DNA of 38,949 nt from JBEIHI01 sp964655245 (lineage in GTDB: Bacteria; Bdellovibrionota; UBA2394). Under the pieces are notes generated by a model, which made no database searches, was not told the DNA's origin, and was given only the letters and a program-made list of their open reading frames with translations. The stretch is from NCBI GenBank assembly GCA_964655245.1, contig CAZZLQ010000012.1, forward strand, positions 1 to 38,949, read 5' to 3'. Made by a program: the position numbers and the translations under genes. Positions 15,117-23,463 of the stretch are shown here, piece by piece (the stretch's first letter is position 1; each line of letters begins with the position of its first letter).

Positions 15117-17243
15117 ATGGCGTTACCTAAAAGAGATGAAAAAGTTAATTTCGGCGCTATTGATCGCGTTCGAAATATTGGTATTTCTGCTCACATTGAC
15201 TCCGGGAAGACGACTCTGAGTGAGCGGATTTTGTTTTACACCGGAAAGATCCACAAGATCGAAGAGGTCAAAGGAAAGTCTGGGGTCGGTGCGACCATGG
15301 ACTTCATGGATTTGGAGCGTGAAAAAGGGATTACGATTCAATCCGCGGCGACTTTTTGTCAGTGGAAAGATACAGCAATCAATTTGATTGATACCCCGGG
15401 CCACGTGGACTTCACCATTGAAGTCGAGCGAGCTCTTCGAGTTTTGGACGGAGCCGTGATGGTTCTTTGTGGCGTCGCGGGAGTTCAGTCTCAGTCCATT
15501 ACTGTCGATCGACAGATGAAGAGATACAGCGTTCCACGATTGGCGTTTGTGAACAAACTGGATCGTCAAGGTGCAAGCCCTTATCGAGTTGCTGATCAGC
15601 TCAAGGACAAACTGGGACTTCATCCTGTCATGGTCCAAATCCCGATCGGTGCTGAAGATCAGTTCGTTGGTATCATCGATCTCGTCGATATGGATGCGAC
15701 TTATTTTGATGGCGATAACGGTGAGAAGCTCCGAGTGGAGAAGATTCCTGCGGACTACGAAGCCAAGGCTAAAGAGTATCGTCAAAAAATGATTGAAGGC
15801 CTGGCCGATGTTGATGACGAGATTGCTCAGAAGTATTTGGAAGGAATTGATGTATCGGCTGATGAAATCAAGGCTGCCATTCGACGTGCGACGCTTGCAC
15901 TCAAGATGGTCGCTGTGTTCTGTGGTTCAGCCTACAAGAACAAAGGGGTTCAGAAGCTGCTCGATGGCGTGACGTTGTATTTGCCTTCACCTCGTGAGCG
16001 ACGAAACGAAGCTTTTGATTTGGACAACAGCGAGGCGAAAGTGGAGCTCGTTGCTGATCCTTCAAAGCCCTTTGTTGGACTGGCATTCAAATTGGAAGAC
16101 GGCCGTTATGGTCAGTTGACCTACATGCGCGTCTACCAAGGTACGATCACTAAGGGTGATTTCATTAAGAACGTTCGAGATGGCAAGCGAATCAAAGTCG
16201 GTCGACTTGTTCGTATGAATGCCAACGAGATGGTTGATATCGAGGCGGCGTCCGGTGGTGACATCGTAGCGCTCTTCGGAGTCGACTGTTACTCGGGCGA
16301 TACATTCTGTCTGGATGAGATTAATCTCTCCATGACATCTATGTTTGTTCCTCAGTCAGTGGTGAGCTTGGCGATTAAGCCTAAAGACAAGAATGCTTTG
16401 AATAATTTTTCAAAGGCCCTCAATAAATTCACCAAAGAAGATCCTACGTTCCGAGTACATGTGGATGAAGAAAGTAATGAAACCATCATGTCTGGAATGG
16501 GTGAGCTTCATTTGGAGATTTACTGCGAGCGCTTGAAGCGAGAGTTCAACGTGGAAACTGAAGTTGGAGCTCCTCAGGTCGCTTATCGAGAGACTATTTC
16601 AAAGGCTGCACCCTTTGATTACACCCACAAAAAGCAAACGGGTGGTCAGGGGCAATTTGCGAAAGTGGTTGGTATTTTTGAACCTCACACCGACCAAGCT
16701 GTTGATTACGAATTTTCAGACGAAATCGTTGGGGGTCGTATTCCTCGGGAATTCATTCCTGCTTGCGACAAGGGCTTCAAAGAGCAAATGCGCAAGGGTC
16801 CATTGATTGGATTCCCTGTGGTCAACGTCAAAGTTCGTTTGCAAGACGGTGCCTTCCATGTGGTCGACTCTTCAGAGATGGCCTTCCGTATTTGCGCTCA
16901 AACGGCTGTTCGGGAATTCTTGCCGAAGGCAAGTCCGACCATTCTTGAGCCTATTATGAAAGTGGAAGTTGAAACCCCCGATGAGTTCCAAGGAGCTATT
17001 TTGGGCGGTTTGAACCAGCGACGTGGTGTTGTCATGGGTTCAGAATCCAGTGGCAATATCGTCACGATCACCGCTGAGGTTCCTTTGAGCGAAATGTTTG
17101 GTTACTCGAATGACATTCGTTCTGCGACTCAAGGTAAAGCGACGTTCACAATGGAATTCGCCAAGTACTCTTCTGTTCCGAAAGGAAAGCAGGACGAGCT
17201 TGTGAAGAAATACCAAGAAGAGCGGGCCAAAGCGAACAAGTAA
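15117..17243 (+). CDS. fusA: Elongation factor G, mitochondrial-EF-G1-like (spdEFG1) type
   Basis: The 708-residue GTPase drives tRNA-mRNA translocation on the ribosome. G1 is AHIDSGKTT (25-33), G3 is DTPGH (92-96) and G4 is NKLD (146-149). Domain IV carries RETISKAAPFDYTHKKQTGGQGQF. Ser in place of the usual Ala in AHIDAGKTT, plus LSERILFYTGKIHKIEEVKGKSGVGATMD, places it with the EF-G clade shared by mitochondria, spirochaetes, planctomycetes and some deltaproteobacteria. In that clade a second paralogue handles ribosome recycling. It stands alone, without rpsL, rpsG or tuf. AAGGGG at 15108-15113 is a good ribosome binding site. Confidence 0.96.
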   Translation: MALPKRDEKVNFGAIDRVRNIGISAHIDSGKTTLSERILFYTGKIHKIEEVKGKSGVGATMDFMDLEREKGITIQSAATFCQWKDTAINLIDTPGHVDFTIEVERALRVLDGAVMVLCGVAGVQSQSITVDRQMKRYSVPRLAFVNKLDRQGASPYRVADQLKDKLGLHPVMVQIPIGAEDQFVGIIDLVDMDATYFDGDNGEKLRVEKIPADYEAKAKEYRQKMIEGLADVDDEIAQKYLEGIDVSADEIKAAIRRATLALKMVAVFCGSAYKNKGVQKLLDGVTLYLPSPRERRNEAFDLDNSEAKVELVADPSKPFVGLAFKLEDGRYGQLTYMRVYQGTITKGDFIKNVRDGKRIKVGRLVRMNANEMVDIEAASGGDIVALFGVDCYSGDTFCLDEINLSMTSMFVPQSVVSLAIKPKDKNALNNFSKALNKFTKEDPTFRVHVDEESNETIMSGMGELHLEIYCERLKREFNVETEVGAPQVAYRETISKAAPFDYTHKKQTGGQGQFAKVVGIFEPHTDQAVDYEFSDEIVGGRIPREFIPACDKGFKEQMRKGPLIGFPVVNVKVRLQDGAFHVVDSSEMAFRICAQTAVREFLPKASPTILEPIMKVEVETPDEFQGAILGGLNQRRGVVMGSESSGNIVTITAEVPLSEMFGYSNDIRSATQGKATFTMEFAKYSSVPKGKQDELVKKYQEERAKANK

Positions 17244-17270
17244 GCCTGAACAAAATTCAGATCAAAGAAG

Positions 17271-17295
17271 GGGCCTCCACAGAGGCCCTTTTTTT
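17271..17295 (+). terminator. Intrinsic terminator of fusA
   Basis: GGGCCTC at 17271-17277 pairs with GAGGCCC at 17282-17288 around a CACA loop, followed by seven T. It lies 27 bases after the fusA stop, and its T-run overlaps the stop codon of the convergent EVE gene. Confidence 0.92.
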
Positions 17296-17740
17296 ATGCC
17301 TTCGTCAGTGCTTTCCATTCATCCGCTGTCACGGGAGTGATGGAGAGGCGAGTGCCTTTTTGGAGAATGAGCATATTTTTGCAGGCTGGAATCTTTCTGA
17401 TTTGATCAAGAGAGATGAAGTTGAGCTTTTTTACAAACTCAACGTGTCGAAGCATCCACCGAGGTTTGTCCTTTGTGGCGGTCTCATCGTAGTATTTCGA
17501 TTTTCTATCAAACTGAGTGAGATCGGGCTTAGCAGGTCCCGAAATCCTAATCACACCGGCGATTCCTGAAGGCTCGGCATTGGAGTGATAGAAAAACGCG
17601 AGATCTCCGGGGCTCATTTCATCTCGCATGAAATTCCGCGCTTGATAATTGCGAACGCCCGTCCAATCGGTCGATTGATCGCGCGCCATATCGTCAATGG
17701 AGTAATCCGTCACTTCAGACTTCATGAGCCAGTACTTCAT
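17294..17740 (-). CDS. EVE-domain (PUA-like) protein
   Basis: The 148-residue protein is an EVE domain along its whole length. It opens MKYWLMKSEVTDYSIDDM and continues WTGVRNYQARNFMRDEMSPGDLAFFYHSN...GIAGVIRISG, the pattern shared with thymocyte nuclear protein 1. KPRWMLRHVEFVKKL follows. EVE domains have a PUA-like fold and bind modified bases in nucleic acids. In bacteria, solo EVE proteins have been linked to RNA modification. It begins six bases after the preceding minus-strand gene end would predict for an upstream neighbour, so it is not obviously coupled to the exported gene at 17747. No strong ribosome binding site is seen. Confidence 0.88.
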   Translation of the reverse strand: MKYWLMKSEVTDYSIDDMARDQSTDWTGVRNYQARNFMRDEMSPGDLAFFYHSNAEPSGIAGVIRISGPAKPDLTQFDRKSKYYDETATKDKPRWMLRHVEFVKKLNFISLDQIRKIPACKNMLILQKGTRLSITPVTADEWKALTKA

Positions 17741-17746
17741 AGGTAC

Positions 17747-18943
17747 TTATTTGCCGATATTTTCGAATTCCTCAAGACCTGTCAGAGAGACGCTTATGCC
17801 TGCATCAGTCCAGGATTTGAGCTTTCGATAAAGTGAATAAGTCGCGGGATCAACAATGATGCCCTCTTGATAGCGTTCATACCACTTGGGCTTGCGTTCT
17901 TTAATCAAAGCCTCCTCGTAGTCCAAGAGTTTACCTTGTGCTGGAGTCATGGCGGATCGCCGCAGCTGATCGAGGGAATAATTTTGGCCAAACTTCCATC
18001 CTTCATTTCCAAGTCTGACCTTCGTAAAGCCTAGATTCTTAAGCGCTGAGGCTGAGGGCAAAGAATCGATGTGAGCGGTTTCATTGTAATTATGAATGTC
18101 TAAAAGGACGATCGTTCCGAGGAAGGCCTCGTCACGCTTAAGATCGGCGAGCTTCAGTCTTTCTCGAAGAAGATTTTGATAGAGATAAAGCCGCGAAAGA
18201 AACAGCGAAGCTCGGAGAGCGCCGCCATCGCCAAAGGTTTTGGGTTTACTTGGAGTTCCATCGACAACCTCCTCAAACTCTTGATACTCCTTGGTGTAGC
18301 GCGTTGTCTCCATTGTGTAGGGGGCCGCAAAAAAAACAACTTCATCTTGGCGGGCGAGAAAAGGTTGTATCTTTCTTTTGTCTGAGTCCTTCAGAAAGAA
18401 ATCAAAATACAAATCAACTCCATGAGTAGCTCCTACGAATTGAATCAGCAGCTCATCCGGGGCTCGCTTGCCAATCATTTCCGCCATATAAACGATCATT
18501 TTTTTGAAACGCTCTTCCTCTTTCAAGGCCTGATTGGGATCAACTCCGTCGAGCTGCAAATCAATTTGATCACTCGGCTCAAATCGGAGTGCCGTATCAA
18601 ACTCAGACAAATCAATCGATGTGAGAGACTTGTCACCCAGTCGCAGGGTCTGAGGAAAGCTAATGAGCGATTTGCGTTGGAGAACGAGATTGATGTTCTC
18701 ATCTGAAACACGAACGGCAGCTGGCCAAGTTTTGTTTAAGGTCAAAAGGGGTGATGGGCTGGCAAAGCGTTCTTTCCAGCGGCGCCATTCGCTATTAAGC
18801 ACGAATCCATTGGGGCGCTGAAGGTTCTCTGGCTTGGTTGTTGTCTTCGCAGGGTTACGAGCCTCGGTGGGCTGTGCTGGCTCCGGGAAAAACCACAGGG
18901 CCAGTGATCCGAGTAACAAGGTTCTAAACAAACATTTCGTCAT
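17747..18943 (-). CDS. Exported protein of unknown function
   Basis: I do not recognise this 398-residue protein. It starts with a signal peptide (MTKCLFRTLLLGSLALWFF) and a Pro/Thr-rich linker. The mature part is charged and mixed alpha/beta, with segments such as PDELLIQFVGATHGVDLYFDF, IVLLDIHNYNETAHIDSLPSA and YQEGIIVDPATYSLYRKLKSW. No catalytic motif stands out. Its ATG overlaps the stop of the upstream gene as ATGA (18940-18943), so both are translated together. The shared export signal and coupling suggest that the two act in one envelope complex, but this is inference. Confidence 0.7.
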   Translation of the reverse strand: MTKCLFRTLLLGSLALWFFPEPAQPTEARNPAKTTTKPENLQRPNGFVLNSEWRRWKERFASPSPLLTLNKTWPAAVRVSDENINLVLQRKSLISFPQTLRLGDKSLTSIDLSEFDTALRFEPSDQIDLQLDGVDPNQALKEEERFKKMIVYMAEMIGKRAPDELLIQFVGATHGVDLYFDFFLKDSDKRKIQPFLARQDEVVFFAAPYTMETTRYTKEYQEFEEVVDGTPSKPKTFGDGGALRASLFLSRLYLYQNLLRERLKLADLKRDEAFLGTIVLLDIHNYNETAHIDSLPSASALKNLGFTKVRLGNEGWKFGQNYSLDQLRRSAMTPAQGKLLDYEEALIKERKPKWYERYQEGIIVDPATYSLYRKLKSWTDAGISVSLTGLEEFENIGK

Positions 18944-19695
18944 TCAGTTTGTATTGTATCCAGTTTGTTCAGAGAATTTCCATTCATGGTTCTGACATGA
19001 AAAACATACTCCCCGGAGGCGATCTTTCCTGGAATTTCGACAGGAACCATGAAGGGAACGATTTGCTCCAAGCAAATCTTATCCTTCTCCATTTCAACGA
19101 TGGGGAGAACTTCAATGACTCGTGTTGTCTCATTGGCGCGGTAAACGGGAACTTCAGCTTTCATTTTCATACAAGTATTGCGATAGGAGCCCACAAGGAC
19201 CAGCACTCGGCGATTACCATCTTGGTCGTTTCGAACGAAAAGAGCATCGACTGGTGCATACGTGTGGTTGTCGACCGCCCGATTCTCAGCCCGTCCAATC
19301 TTGAGCGTGTTGTAGAGACGCTCATCCTTCATTCCGATCAGTTTATACGATCCAGCGGGTAGAATGCCGACATCGACTACTTTGAGGGTCTTCGTTTTCA
19401 CTTGAATGCAGACCGGCCGATTAAATTTGAGCGCTTCAAGTTGAAAGGGGATCTGCCCTTCTTGAAGATCTTCTGTGCGGGCGCGAACGACCACTCGGCC
19501 GAGAGCGTAGCAGGAATTGGGAAACTCAACCTCGATCATAAACTGAGCGACATCGTTGTTATCTAGAAATCCGGGTACATGAACTGCTCTGATGGGAGCA
19601 TCGATTTTGACGGGCTGATTACCCTCAGGCTCATTTTCTGATTGCGGTTGAGCCGCGGTTAACGCCAACAAAGTAAGCAGTGAATAGATCTGCAT
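18940..19695 (-). CDS. Exported protein of unknown function, coupled to the downstream exported gene
   Basis: From ATG 19695 the protein has 251 residues. This start has AAGGGG eight or so bases upstream and a signal peptide (MQIYSLLTLLALTAAQPQ). The longer frame to 19743 adds a charged extension before it. The mature part is beta-rich, with EFPNSCYALGRVVVRA, LPAGSYKLIGMKD, RVLVLVGSYRNTCMKMKAEVPVY and SGEYVFHVRTMN. Cysteines appear in pairs that could form disulfides. It looks like an immunoglobulin-like or periplasmic binding domain. No family is recognised. Confidence 0.7.
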   Translation of the reverse strand: MQIYSLLTLLALTAAQPQSENEPEGNQPVKIDAPIRAVHVPGFLDNNDVAQFMIEVEFPNSCYALGRVVVRARTEDLQEGQIPFQLEALKFNRPVCIQVKTKTLKVVDVGILPAGSYKLIGMKDERLYNTLKIGRAENRAVDNHTYAPVDALFVRNDQDGNRRVLVLVGSYRNTCMKMKAEVPVYRANETTRVIEVLPIVEMEKDKICLEQIVPFMVPVEIPGKIASGEYVFHVRTMNGNSLNKLDTIQTE

Positions 19696-19764
19696 AAGTT
19701 CCCCTTCCAACTTGAATCTCCCAAAAGTGCGTTCTGGAGTCATTTACTTTTTGGATCTTGGGTG

Positions 19765-19793
19765 TTGATGGCGGTTCATCGAATGCGTAAAAG
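19765..19793 (+). promoter_or_regulatory. Candidate promoter of the SEC-C gene
   Basis: TTGATG at 19765-19770 and TAAAAG at 19788-19793 have a 17-base spacer. The -10 box ends six bases before the ATG at 19800, so a leaderless transcript is predicted. No Shine-Dalgarno site precedes the ATG. Confidence 0.5.
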
Positions 19794-19799
19794 ATCTCC

Positions 19800-20225
19800 A
19801 TGGGTGATTCCTGGCCTAAATCCGCTAAAACCTTATTGGAAGCTCGTTATAAAGCCTTTGTTTCTGGAGATGTGGACTTCATCATTGAAAGCCACCATCC
19901 CGAAAGCCGGGCAAACCTAGATCGAAGTTCTCTAGAGGCTTGGTCGAAGGAGTCTCAGTGGGGTGGTCTCACCATTGAAGAAGTCGAAGAAGGTAAAGAG
20001 GTTACCTTTATCACCTTTACGGTAAGGTATACTCGTGGGGCTGAAACAGTGAATCATCGGGAGCGTGCCGAGTTCAAACTCGTCGATGGAAAGTGGCATT
20101 ATTTCGATTCTGAGTTTCCAAAGCCAAAAACGCTTAAGCGCGATCCAGAGCAGGTTGGTCGTAATGAGCCTTGTCCCTGTGGTAGCGGAAAAAAATACAA
20201 AAAATGTCATCTTGCTGCAGCCTAG
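19800..20225 (+). CDS. YchJ-like protein with C-terminal SEC-C zinc motif
   Basis: The 141-residue protein has an NTF2-like body, as in the YchJ family (LLEARYKAFVSGDVDFIIESHHPESR, then FTVRYTRGAETVNHRERAEFKLVDGKWHYFDSE). It ends in a SEC-C motif (GRNEPCPCGSGKKYKKCH), in which three cysteines and a histidine bind zinc. SEC-C occurs at the end of SecA, where it contacts SecB and the ribosome, and in many small proteins of unknown role. Length is near the usual 150. It is followed by hemF after 22 bases. Confidence 0.88.
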   Translation: MGDSWPKSAKTLLEARYKAFVSGDVDFIIESHHPESRANLDRSSLEAWSKESQWGGLTIEEVEEGKEVTFITFTVRYTRGAETVNHRERAEFKLVDGKWHYFDSEFPKPKTLKRDPEQVGRNEPCPCGSGKKYKKCHLAAA

Positions 20226-20239
20226 TTTGGCCGTAACAT
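20212..20239 (+). promoter_or_regulatory. Candidate promoter of hemF
   Basis: TTGCTG at 20212-20217 and TAACAT at 20234-20239 have a 16-base spacer. The -10 box ends eight bases before ATG 20248. The -35 lies inside the end of the SEC-C gene. The match is moderate, and read-through from the upstream gene is equally possible. Confidence 0.35.
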
Positions 20240-20247
20240 AGAGCTCT

Positions 20248-21135
20248 ATGATCCCAAGTTCAAGAGCGTCGGCCATGGTGGACTATGTCCGCGATCTTCA
20301 AAACAGAATATGTTTAGCTGTTGAGAAGTCGGATGGACGTAATCGTTTTCAGGCGAAGTCTTGGCAGCGAGATGGTGGTGGGGGGGGAGAGTCTCGAGTT
20401 CTCGAGGGTGGAAAGGTTTTCGAAAAGGCCGGAGTCAATGTCTCGGTTGTTCATGGAGAGCTTCCCTCGATGATTCAAAAGAAGTTTGGAAGTTCCTCAG
20501 CGGATTTCTTTGCTACAGGTCTTTCGCTGGTTCTTCACCCGTCTTCTCCGATGGTGCCAACGGTGCATGCGAATTATCGCTATTTTGAACAGCCCGATCG
20601 TGCCTGGTTTGGTGGCGGCGCTGATCTTACGCCCTATGTGTGGAATGAGGAGGACTTTCGTCATTTTCATCGAGTCCATAAGGAGGCCTGTGATCGGCAT
20701 TCCAAAGAGCTTTATCCGCGATACAAAGCGGATTGCGATAGATATTTCTGGAATGAACATCGGGCCGAGGCTCGCGGGATTGGTGGAATTTTTTTCGATT
20801 ACCTCTCGGATAACTTGGATAAGACCTTTGAGTTTGTCCGTTCTTGTGGAGATGCCTTTGTTGATGCTTATGTGCCGATTGTTGAGCGTTCCAAGGATAA
20901 ATCCTTCTCTGAACGTCAAAAGAAGTTTCAGCTCTTACGGCGAGGTCGCTACGTTGAATTTAATCTAGTCTATGATCGCGGGACCTTGTTTGGTCTTCAG
21001 ACAAAGGGAAACATTGAGAGTATTTTGATGTCCTTGCCTCCCGTAGTTAACTTTGACTACTGCGCTGATATGGAAACGAGTGAAGAGGAGAGAGCCCTCA
21101 CGGCTTGTTTTAAGCAGCCGCGTCACTGGCTTTAG
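20248..21135 (+). CDS. hemF: Oxygen-dependent coproporphyrinogen III oxidase
   Basis: The 295-residue enzyme decarboxylates coproporphyrinogen III to protoporphyrinogen IX in haem synthesis, using O2. It follows the family: QRDGGGGGESRVLEGGKVFEKAGVNVS, FATGLSLVLHPSSPMVPTVHANYRYFE, WFGGGADLTPY, HRAEARGIGGIFFDYL, RRGRYVEFNLVYDRGTLFGLQTKGNIESILMSLPP. Length is normal. ATG 20248 is used here, and ATG 20275 is an alternative. The O2 dependence implies an aerobic lifestyle, though an anaerobic HemN may exist elsewhere. The helicase gene on the other strand ends one base after it. Confidence 0.96.
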   Translation: MIPSSRASAMVDYVRDLQNRICLAVEKSDGRNRFQAKSWQRDGGGGGESRVLEGGKVFEKAGVNVSVVHGELPSMIQKKFGSSSADFFATGLSLVLHPSSPMVPTVHANYRYFEQPDRAWFGGGADLTPYVWNEEDFRHFHRVHKEACDRHSKELYPRYKADCDRYFWNEHRAEARGIGGIFFDYLSDNLDKTFEFVRSCGDAFVDAYVPIVERSKDKSFSERQKKFQLLRRGRYVEFNLVYDRGTLFGLQTKGNIESILMSLPPVVNFDYCADMETSEEERALTACFKQPRHWL

Positions 21136-21136
21136 A

Positions 21137-22525
21137 CTAGGGCTTTTTGCCGAAGACTCGTTTCAGTAAACTCTTTGTTTTTGAAATCAAACCGGTCTTT
21201 TTCTTTTCAGCCACCTTTTGAGTGCGAGGAGCTGAAGATTTATGAGCCGCTTCGTGTTTTCGTGGATGAGCCTGATGGGTCTTTTCACCTCGAGCGTGAT
21301 GAGACTCCTGACGAGGCTTTTTGTGATGTCGGCCAGGGCGATCGGAACGATGATCGGATCGGTGATCGGATCGACCTCGCCGAGCCGGTTGAGCCCGCAG
21401 ATCAAGATCATGCCCGTCGTATGATTTTACTTTTACTTTTTGAGCAATGCTTTCGAGCAGGCGCATCTGATCGGCATTATCCGGTTCCGCCAGTGCAATG
21501 GAGGTTCCTGTTTTGCCAGCTCTTCCAGATCTGCCTGAGCGGTGAATGTAGTCTTCAAGGCTTTGGGGTAAGTCGTAGTGAATCACGTGGGTGATATCGT
21601 CGATATCGATGCCTCGAGAAAAAACATCGGTCGAAATCAACGTTCTAATCTTTCCTTCTTTCAAAGCGCGCAAGGTTTTCTCGCGCTCTGGCATTGGGAG
21701 GCCAGCGTGAAGAACTGCTAGGTTTTCAACCTTGTTAACCAGGCCGTCGAAGACTTCATCACATTTGTTTCGTGTTTTGGCGAAAACAACGGAGATCACA
21801 TCCGGTTGGGAAATGATCTTCAAAACATGTTTCATCTTATCACGCCGATTGCACATGAGAACAAAGTGCTCGATTGTATCTGAAGCCTTATCCGCCGAGT
21901 CGACTTGGATGCGCACTGGATCATGGCAATAGCGAGTCATGATGTTGTTGAGCTCTTCGGGTAAAGTAGCGGAGAAAAGCAGCGTCTGCTTACGATCTGT
22001 GACGAGCTCCATGATTTGACTGACTTGCGGAGTAAAGCCCATATCGCACATTCGATCGGCCTCATCGAGGACAACTACTTGGATGTCCGTCAGTCGAAGC
22101 GATCCTTCCTGAACCAGGTCGAGGACTCGGCCCGGTGTTGCAATAATCAGCTTGGGTTTATGTGCCTTCAAGGCCAAAATCTGAGGATCAATCGGCACTC
22201 CGCCATAAAGTGGAATGGATACAACGGCAGTTTGTCCTTCGACAATCTTCATTGCCTCTTCGTCAATTTGCAGCGCTAGCTCGCGAGTGGGGGCAAGAAC
22301 CAAGGCGCGATTCACTTCACCTTTGAGAATCCTCTGAAAAATCGGCAAAAGATAGGCCATTGTCTTCCCACTCCCGGTTTTGGCTCCTGCGTAGACATCC
22401 TTGCTCGAGAGAATGGCCGGGATCGCCGCTTCTTGAATAGGGGTGGATTGAGTAAACGATAAGACCTGGGTCAAGTTTCTCAAGATGAGGGGATCAGCTA
22501 AAAGGGATTCAAAAGTTGCGGCCAT
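21137..22525 (-). CDS. DEAD-box RNA helicase with basic His-rich tail (RhlE-like)
   Basis: The 462-residue ATP-dependent RNA helicase has the Q motif (STPIQ, about 27-31), motif I AKTGSGKT (48-55), PTRELALQ (79-86), DEAD (154-157), SAT, VFAKTR, and HRSGRSGRAGKTG (motif VI). After about residue 375 a low-complexity tail rich in Arg, His, Lys and Ser follows, with an SDHRSDHRSDR repeat. Such tails bind RNA nonspecifically. It may act in ribosome assembly or RNA decay with RNase J. The start is ATG 22525. TATAAG on the minus strand (22539-22534) lies eight bases before it, with no Shine-Dalgarno site. Confidence 0.93.
   Translation of the reverse strand: MAATFESLLADPLILRNLTQVLSFTQSTPIQEAAIPAILSSKDVYAGAKTGSGKTMAYLLPIFQRILKGEVNRALVLAPTRELALQIDEEAMKIVEGQTAVVSIPLYGGVPIDPQILALKAHKPKLIIATPGRVLDLVQEGSLRLTDIQVVVLDEADRMCDMGFTPQVSQIMELVTDRKQTLLFSATLPEELNNIMTRYCHDPVRIQVDSADKASDTIEHFVLMCNRRDKMKHVLKIISQPDVISVVFAKTRNKCDEVFDGLVNKVENLAVLHAGLPMPEREKTLRALKEGKIRTLISTDVFSRGIDIDDITHVIHYDLPQSLEDYIHRSGRSGRAGKTGTSIALAEPDNADQMRLLESIAQKVKVKSYDGHDLDLRAQPARRGRSDHRSDHRSDRPGRHHKKPRQESHHARGEKTHQAHPRKHEAAHKSSAPRTQKVAEKKKTGLISKTKSLLKRVFGKKP
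21351..21374 (-). repeat. 12-base tandem repeat in the helicase tail
   Basis: Two near-identical 12-base units, tgatcggatcgg and tgatcggatcga on the plus strand, with a degenerate copy before them. They encode the RSDH repeats of the helicase tail and are explained by that coding role. Confidence 0.7.
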
Positions 22526-22545
22526 AAAACCGGCTTATATCTATC

Positions 22546-23376
22546 CTATGCGCCGAGTTTATCAAGGACCGAAAGGATTTTTCGGGTTGTGATTCGATAA
22601 TCTAGAACCTCAGCCCCCTTAGCCACGAGATCCTCGCGGTTATCCTCCCAATAGGCCCTATACTGGTACCAGCGTAGAGTCGGGCGCAGATGGTGAATGA
22701 GGTGGAGGTTTTGCTCCATCATCAGCCACTCAAGAGGCCTGGGAATCAGGAGTACCTTCGTATTTTGATACTTGTTGATCGCTCGACCGGGGTGATGAGG
22801 CCAGGCCGTGTTTAAAAACGCTAGGAAGCCAATTCCGGCTATTGTAGGGGCAATCCAAACGAGAAAGAAGACGGGGAGATAGCCCGAAATCAGCATTCCG
22901 AGAAGTGTCACCGCCAAAATCGCGAGAGATGAGTAAAGAATGCTTCTCTCGCCTCGAGTTCTCATAAAATTGTGAAAGTAAAAAATGTGATAGTGAACGA
23001 TCAAAAAGAAAGATCGAACCCATCTCTCGGCCCAATGATTCCCAGAGACAAAATGATCGGGATCTCGCTCGCCTTGGTTCGTTCGAGCATGATGGGCCAG
23101 ATGAATCTTTCTAAAAATGAGCGGCGAGCTCAAAAACAGCGGTCCGCTTAAAAAGAGAATGCCTTCATTGATCCAACGATTGGAGCTCGCCACTCGATGG
23201 ACTGCCTCATGGAGAGGAGTAAAGGCAGCTACGACAATCACGGTTTGAATGCATCCGAGAAGGACCAGAACGTACCAATACTGCATTCCCACCCATAAGC
23301 CCGCGATAATATTGAGGACAAACGCTGATGCCAGCGTCAAAAAGATGAAGGGAGTCGGGTTAAACTTGAAATCCAT
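22546..23376 (-). CDS. Membrane fatty acid desaturase/hydroxylase family protein
   Basis: The 276-residue multi-pass protein carries the three histidine boxes of the membrane di-iron desaturases: HEAVH (56-60), HLAHH (92-96) and HLIHH (225-229). An extra WPHHPGR lies at 192-198. Four or so hydrophobic segments flank them. Members introduce double bonds in acyl chains or hydroxylate or ketolate carotenoids. The box spacing fits a carotenoid-modifying or a fatty acid enzyme equally well, so the substrate is open. GAGGGAAAG precedes the ATG at 23376, and TATAAG lies just before that. It is followed by the helicase on the same strand. Confidence 0.85.
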   Translation of the reverse strand: MDFKFNPTPFIFLTLASAFVLNIIAGLWVGMQYWYVLVLLGCIQTVIVVAAFTPLHEAVHRVASSNRWINEGILFLSGPLFLSSPLIFRKIHLAHHARTNQGERDPDHFVSGNHWAERWVRSFFLIVHYHIFYFHNFMRTRGERSILYSSLAILAVTLLGMLISGYLPVFFLVWIAPTIAGIGFLAFLNTAWPHHPGRAINKYQNTKVLLIPRPLEWLMMEQNLHLIHHLRPTLRWYQYRAYWEDNREDLVAKGAEVLDYRITTRKILSVLDKLGA

Positions 23377-23463
23377 TTCTTTCCCTCTCTTATAGTGTAC
23401 CTGGCCTGAGCCCCCTTTCTCAAGTGCCTCTTTAGGGCGGTCTGATGGCGGTTTAGGCTAAGT

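Noticed and set aside
21351..21374. Short tandem repeat as possible CRISPR or regulatory repeat
   Set aside because: It is in frame and encodes the SDHR repeats of the helicase tail.
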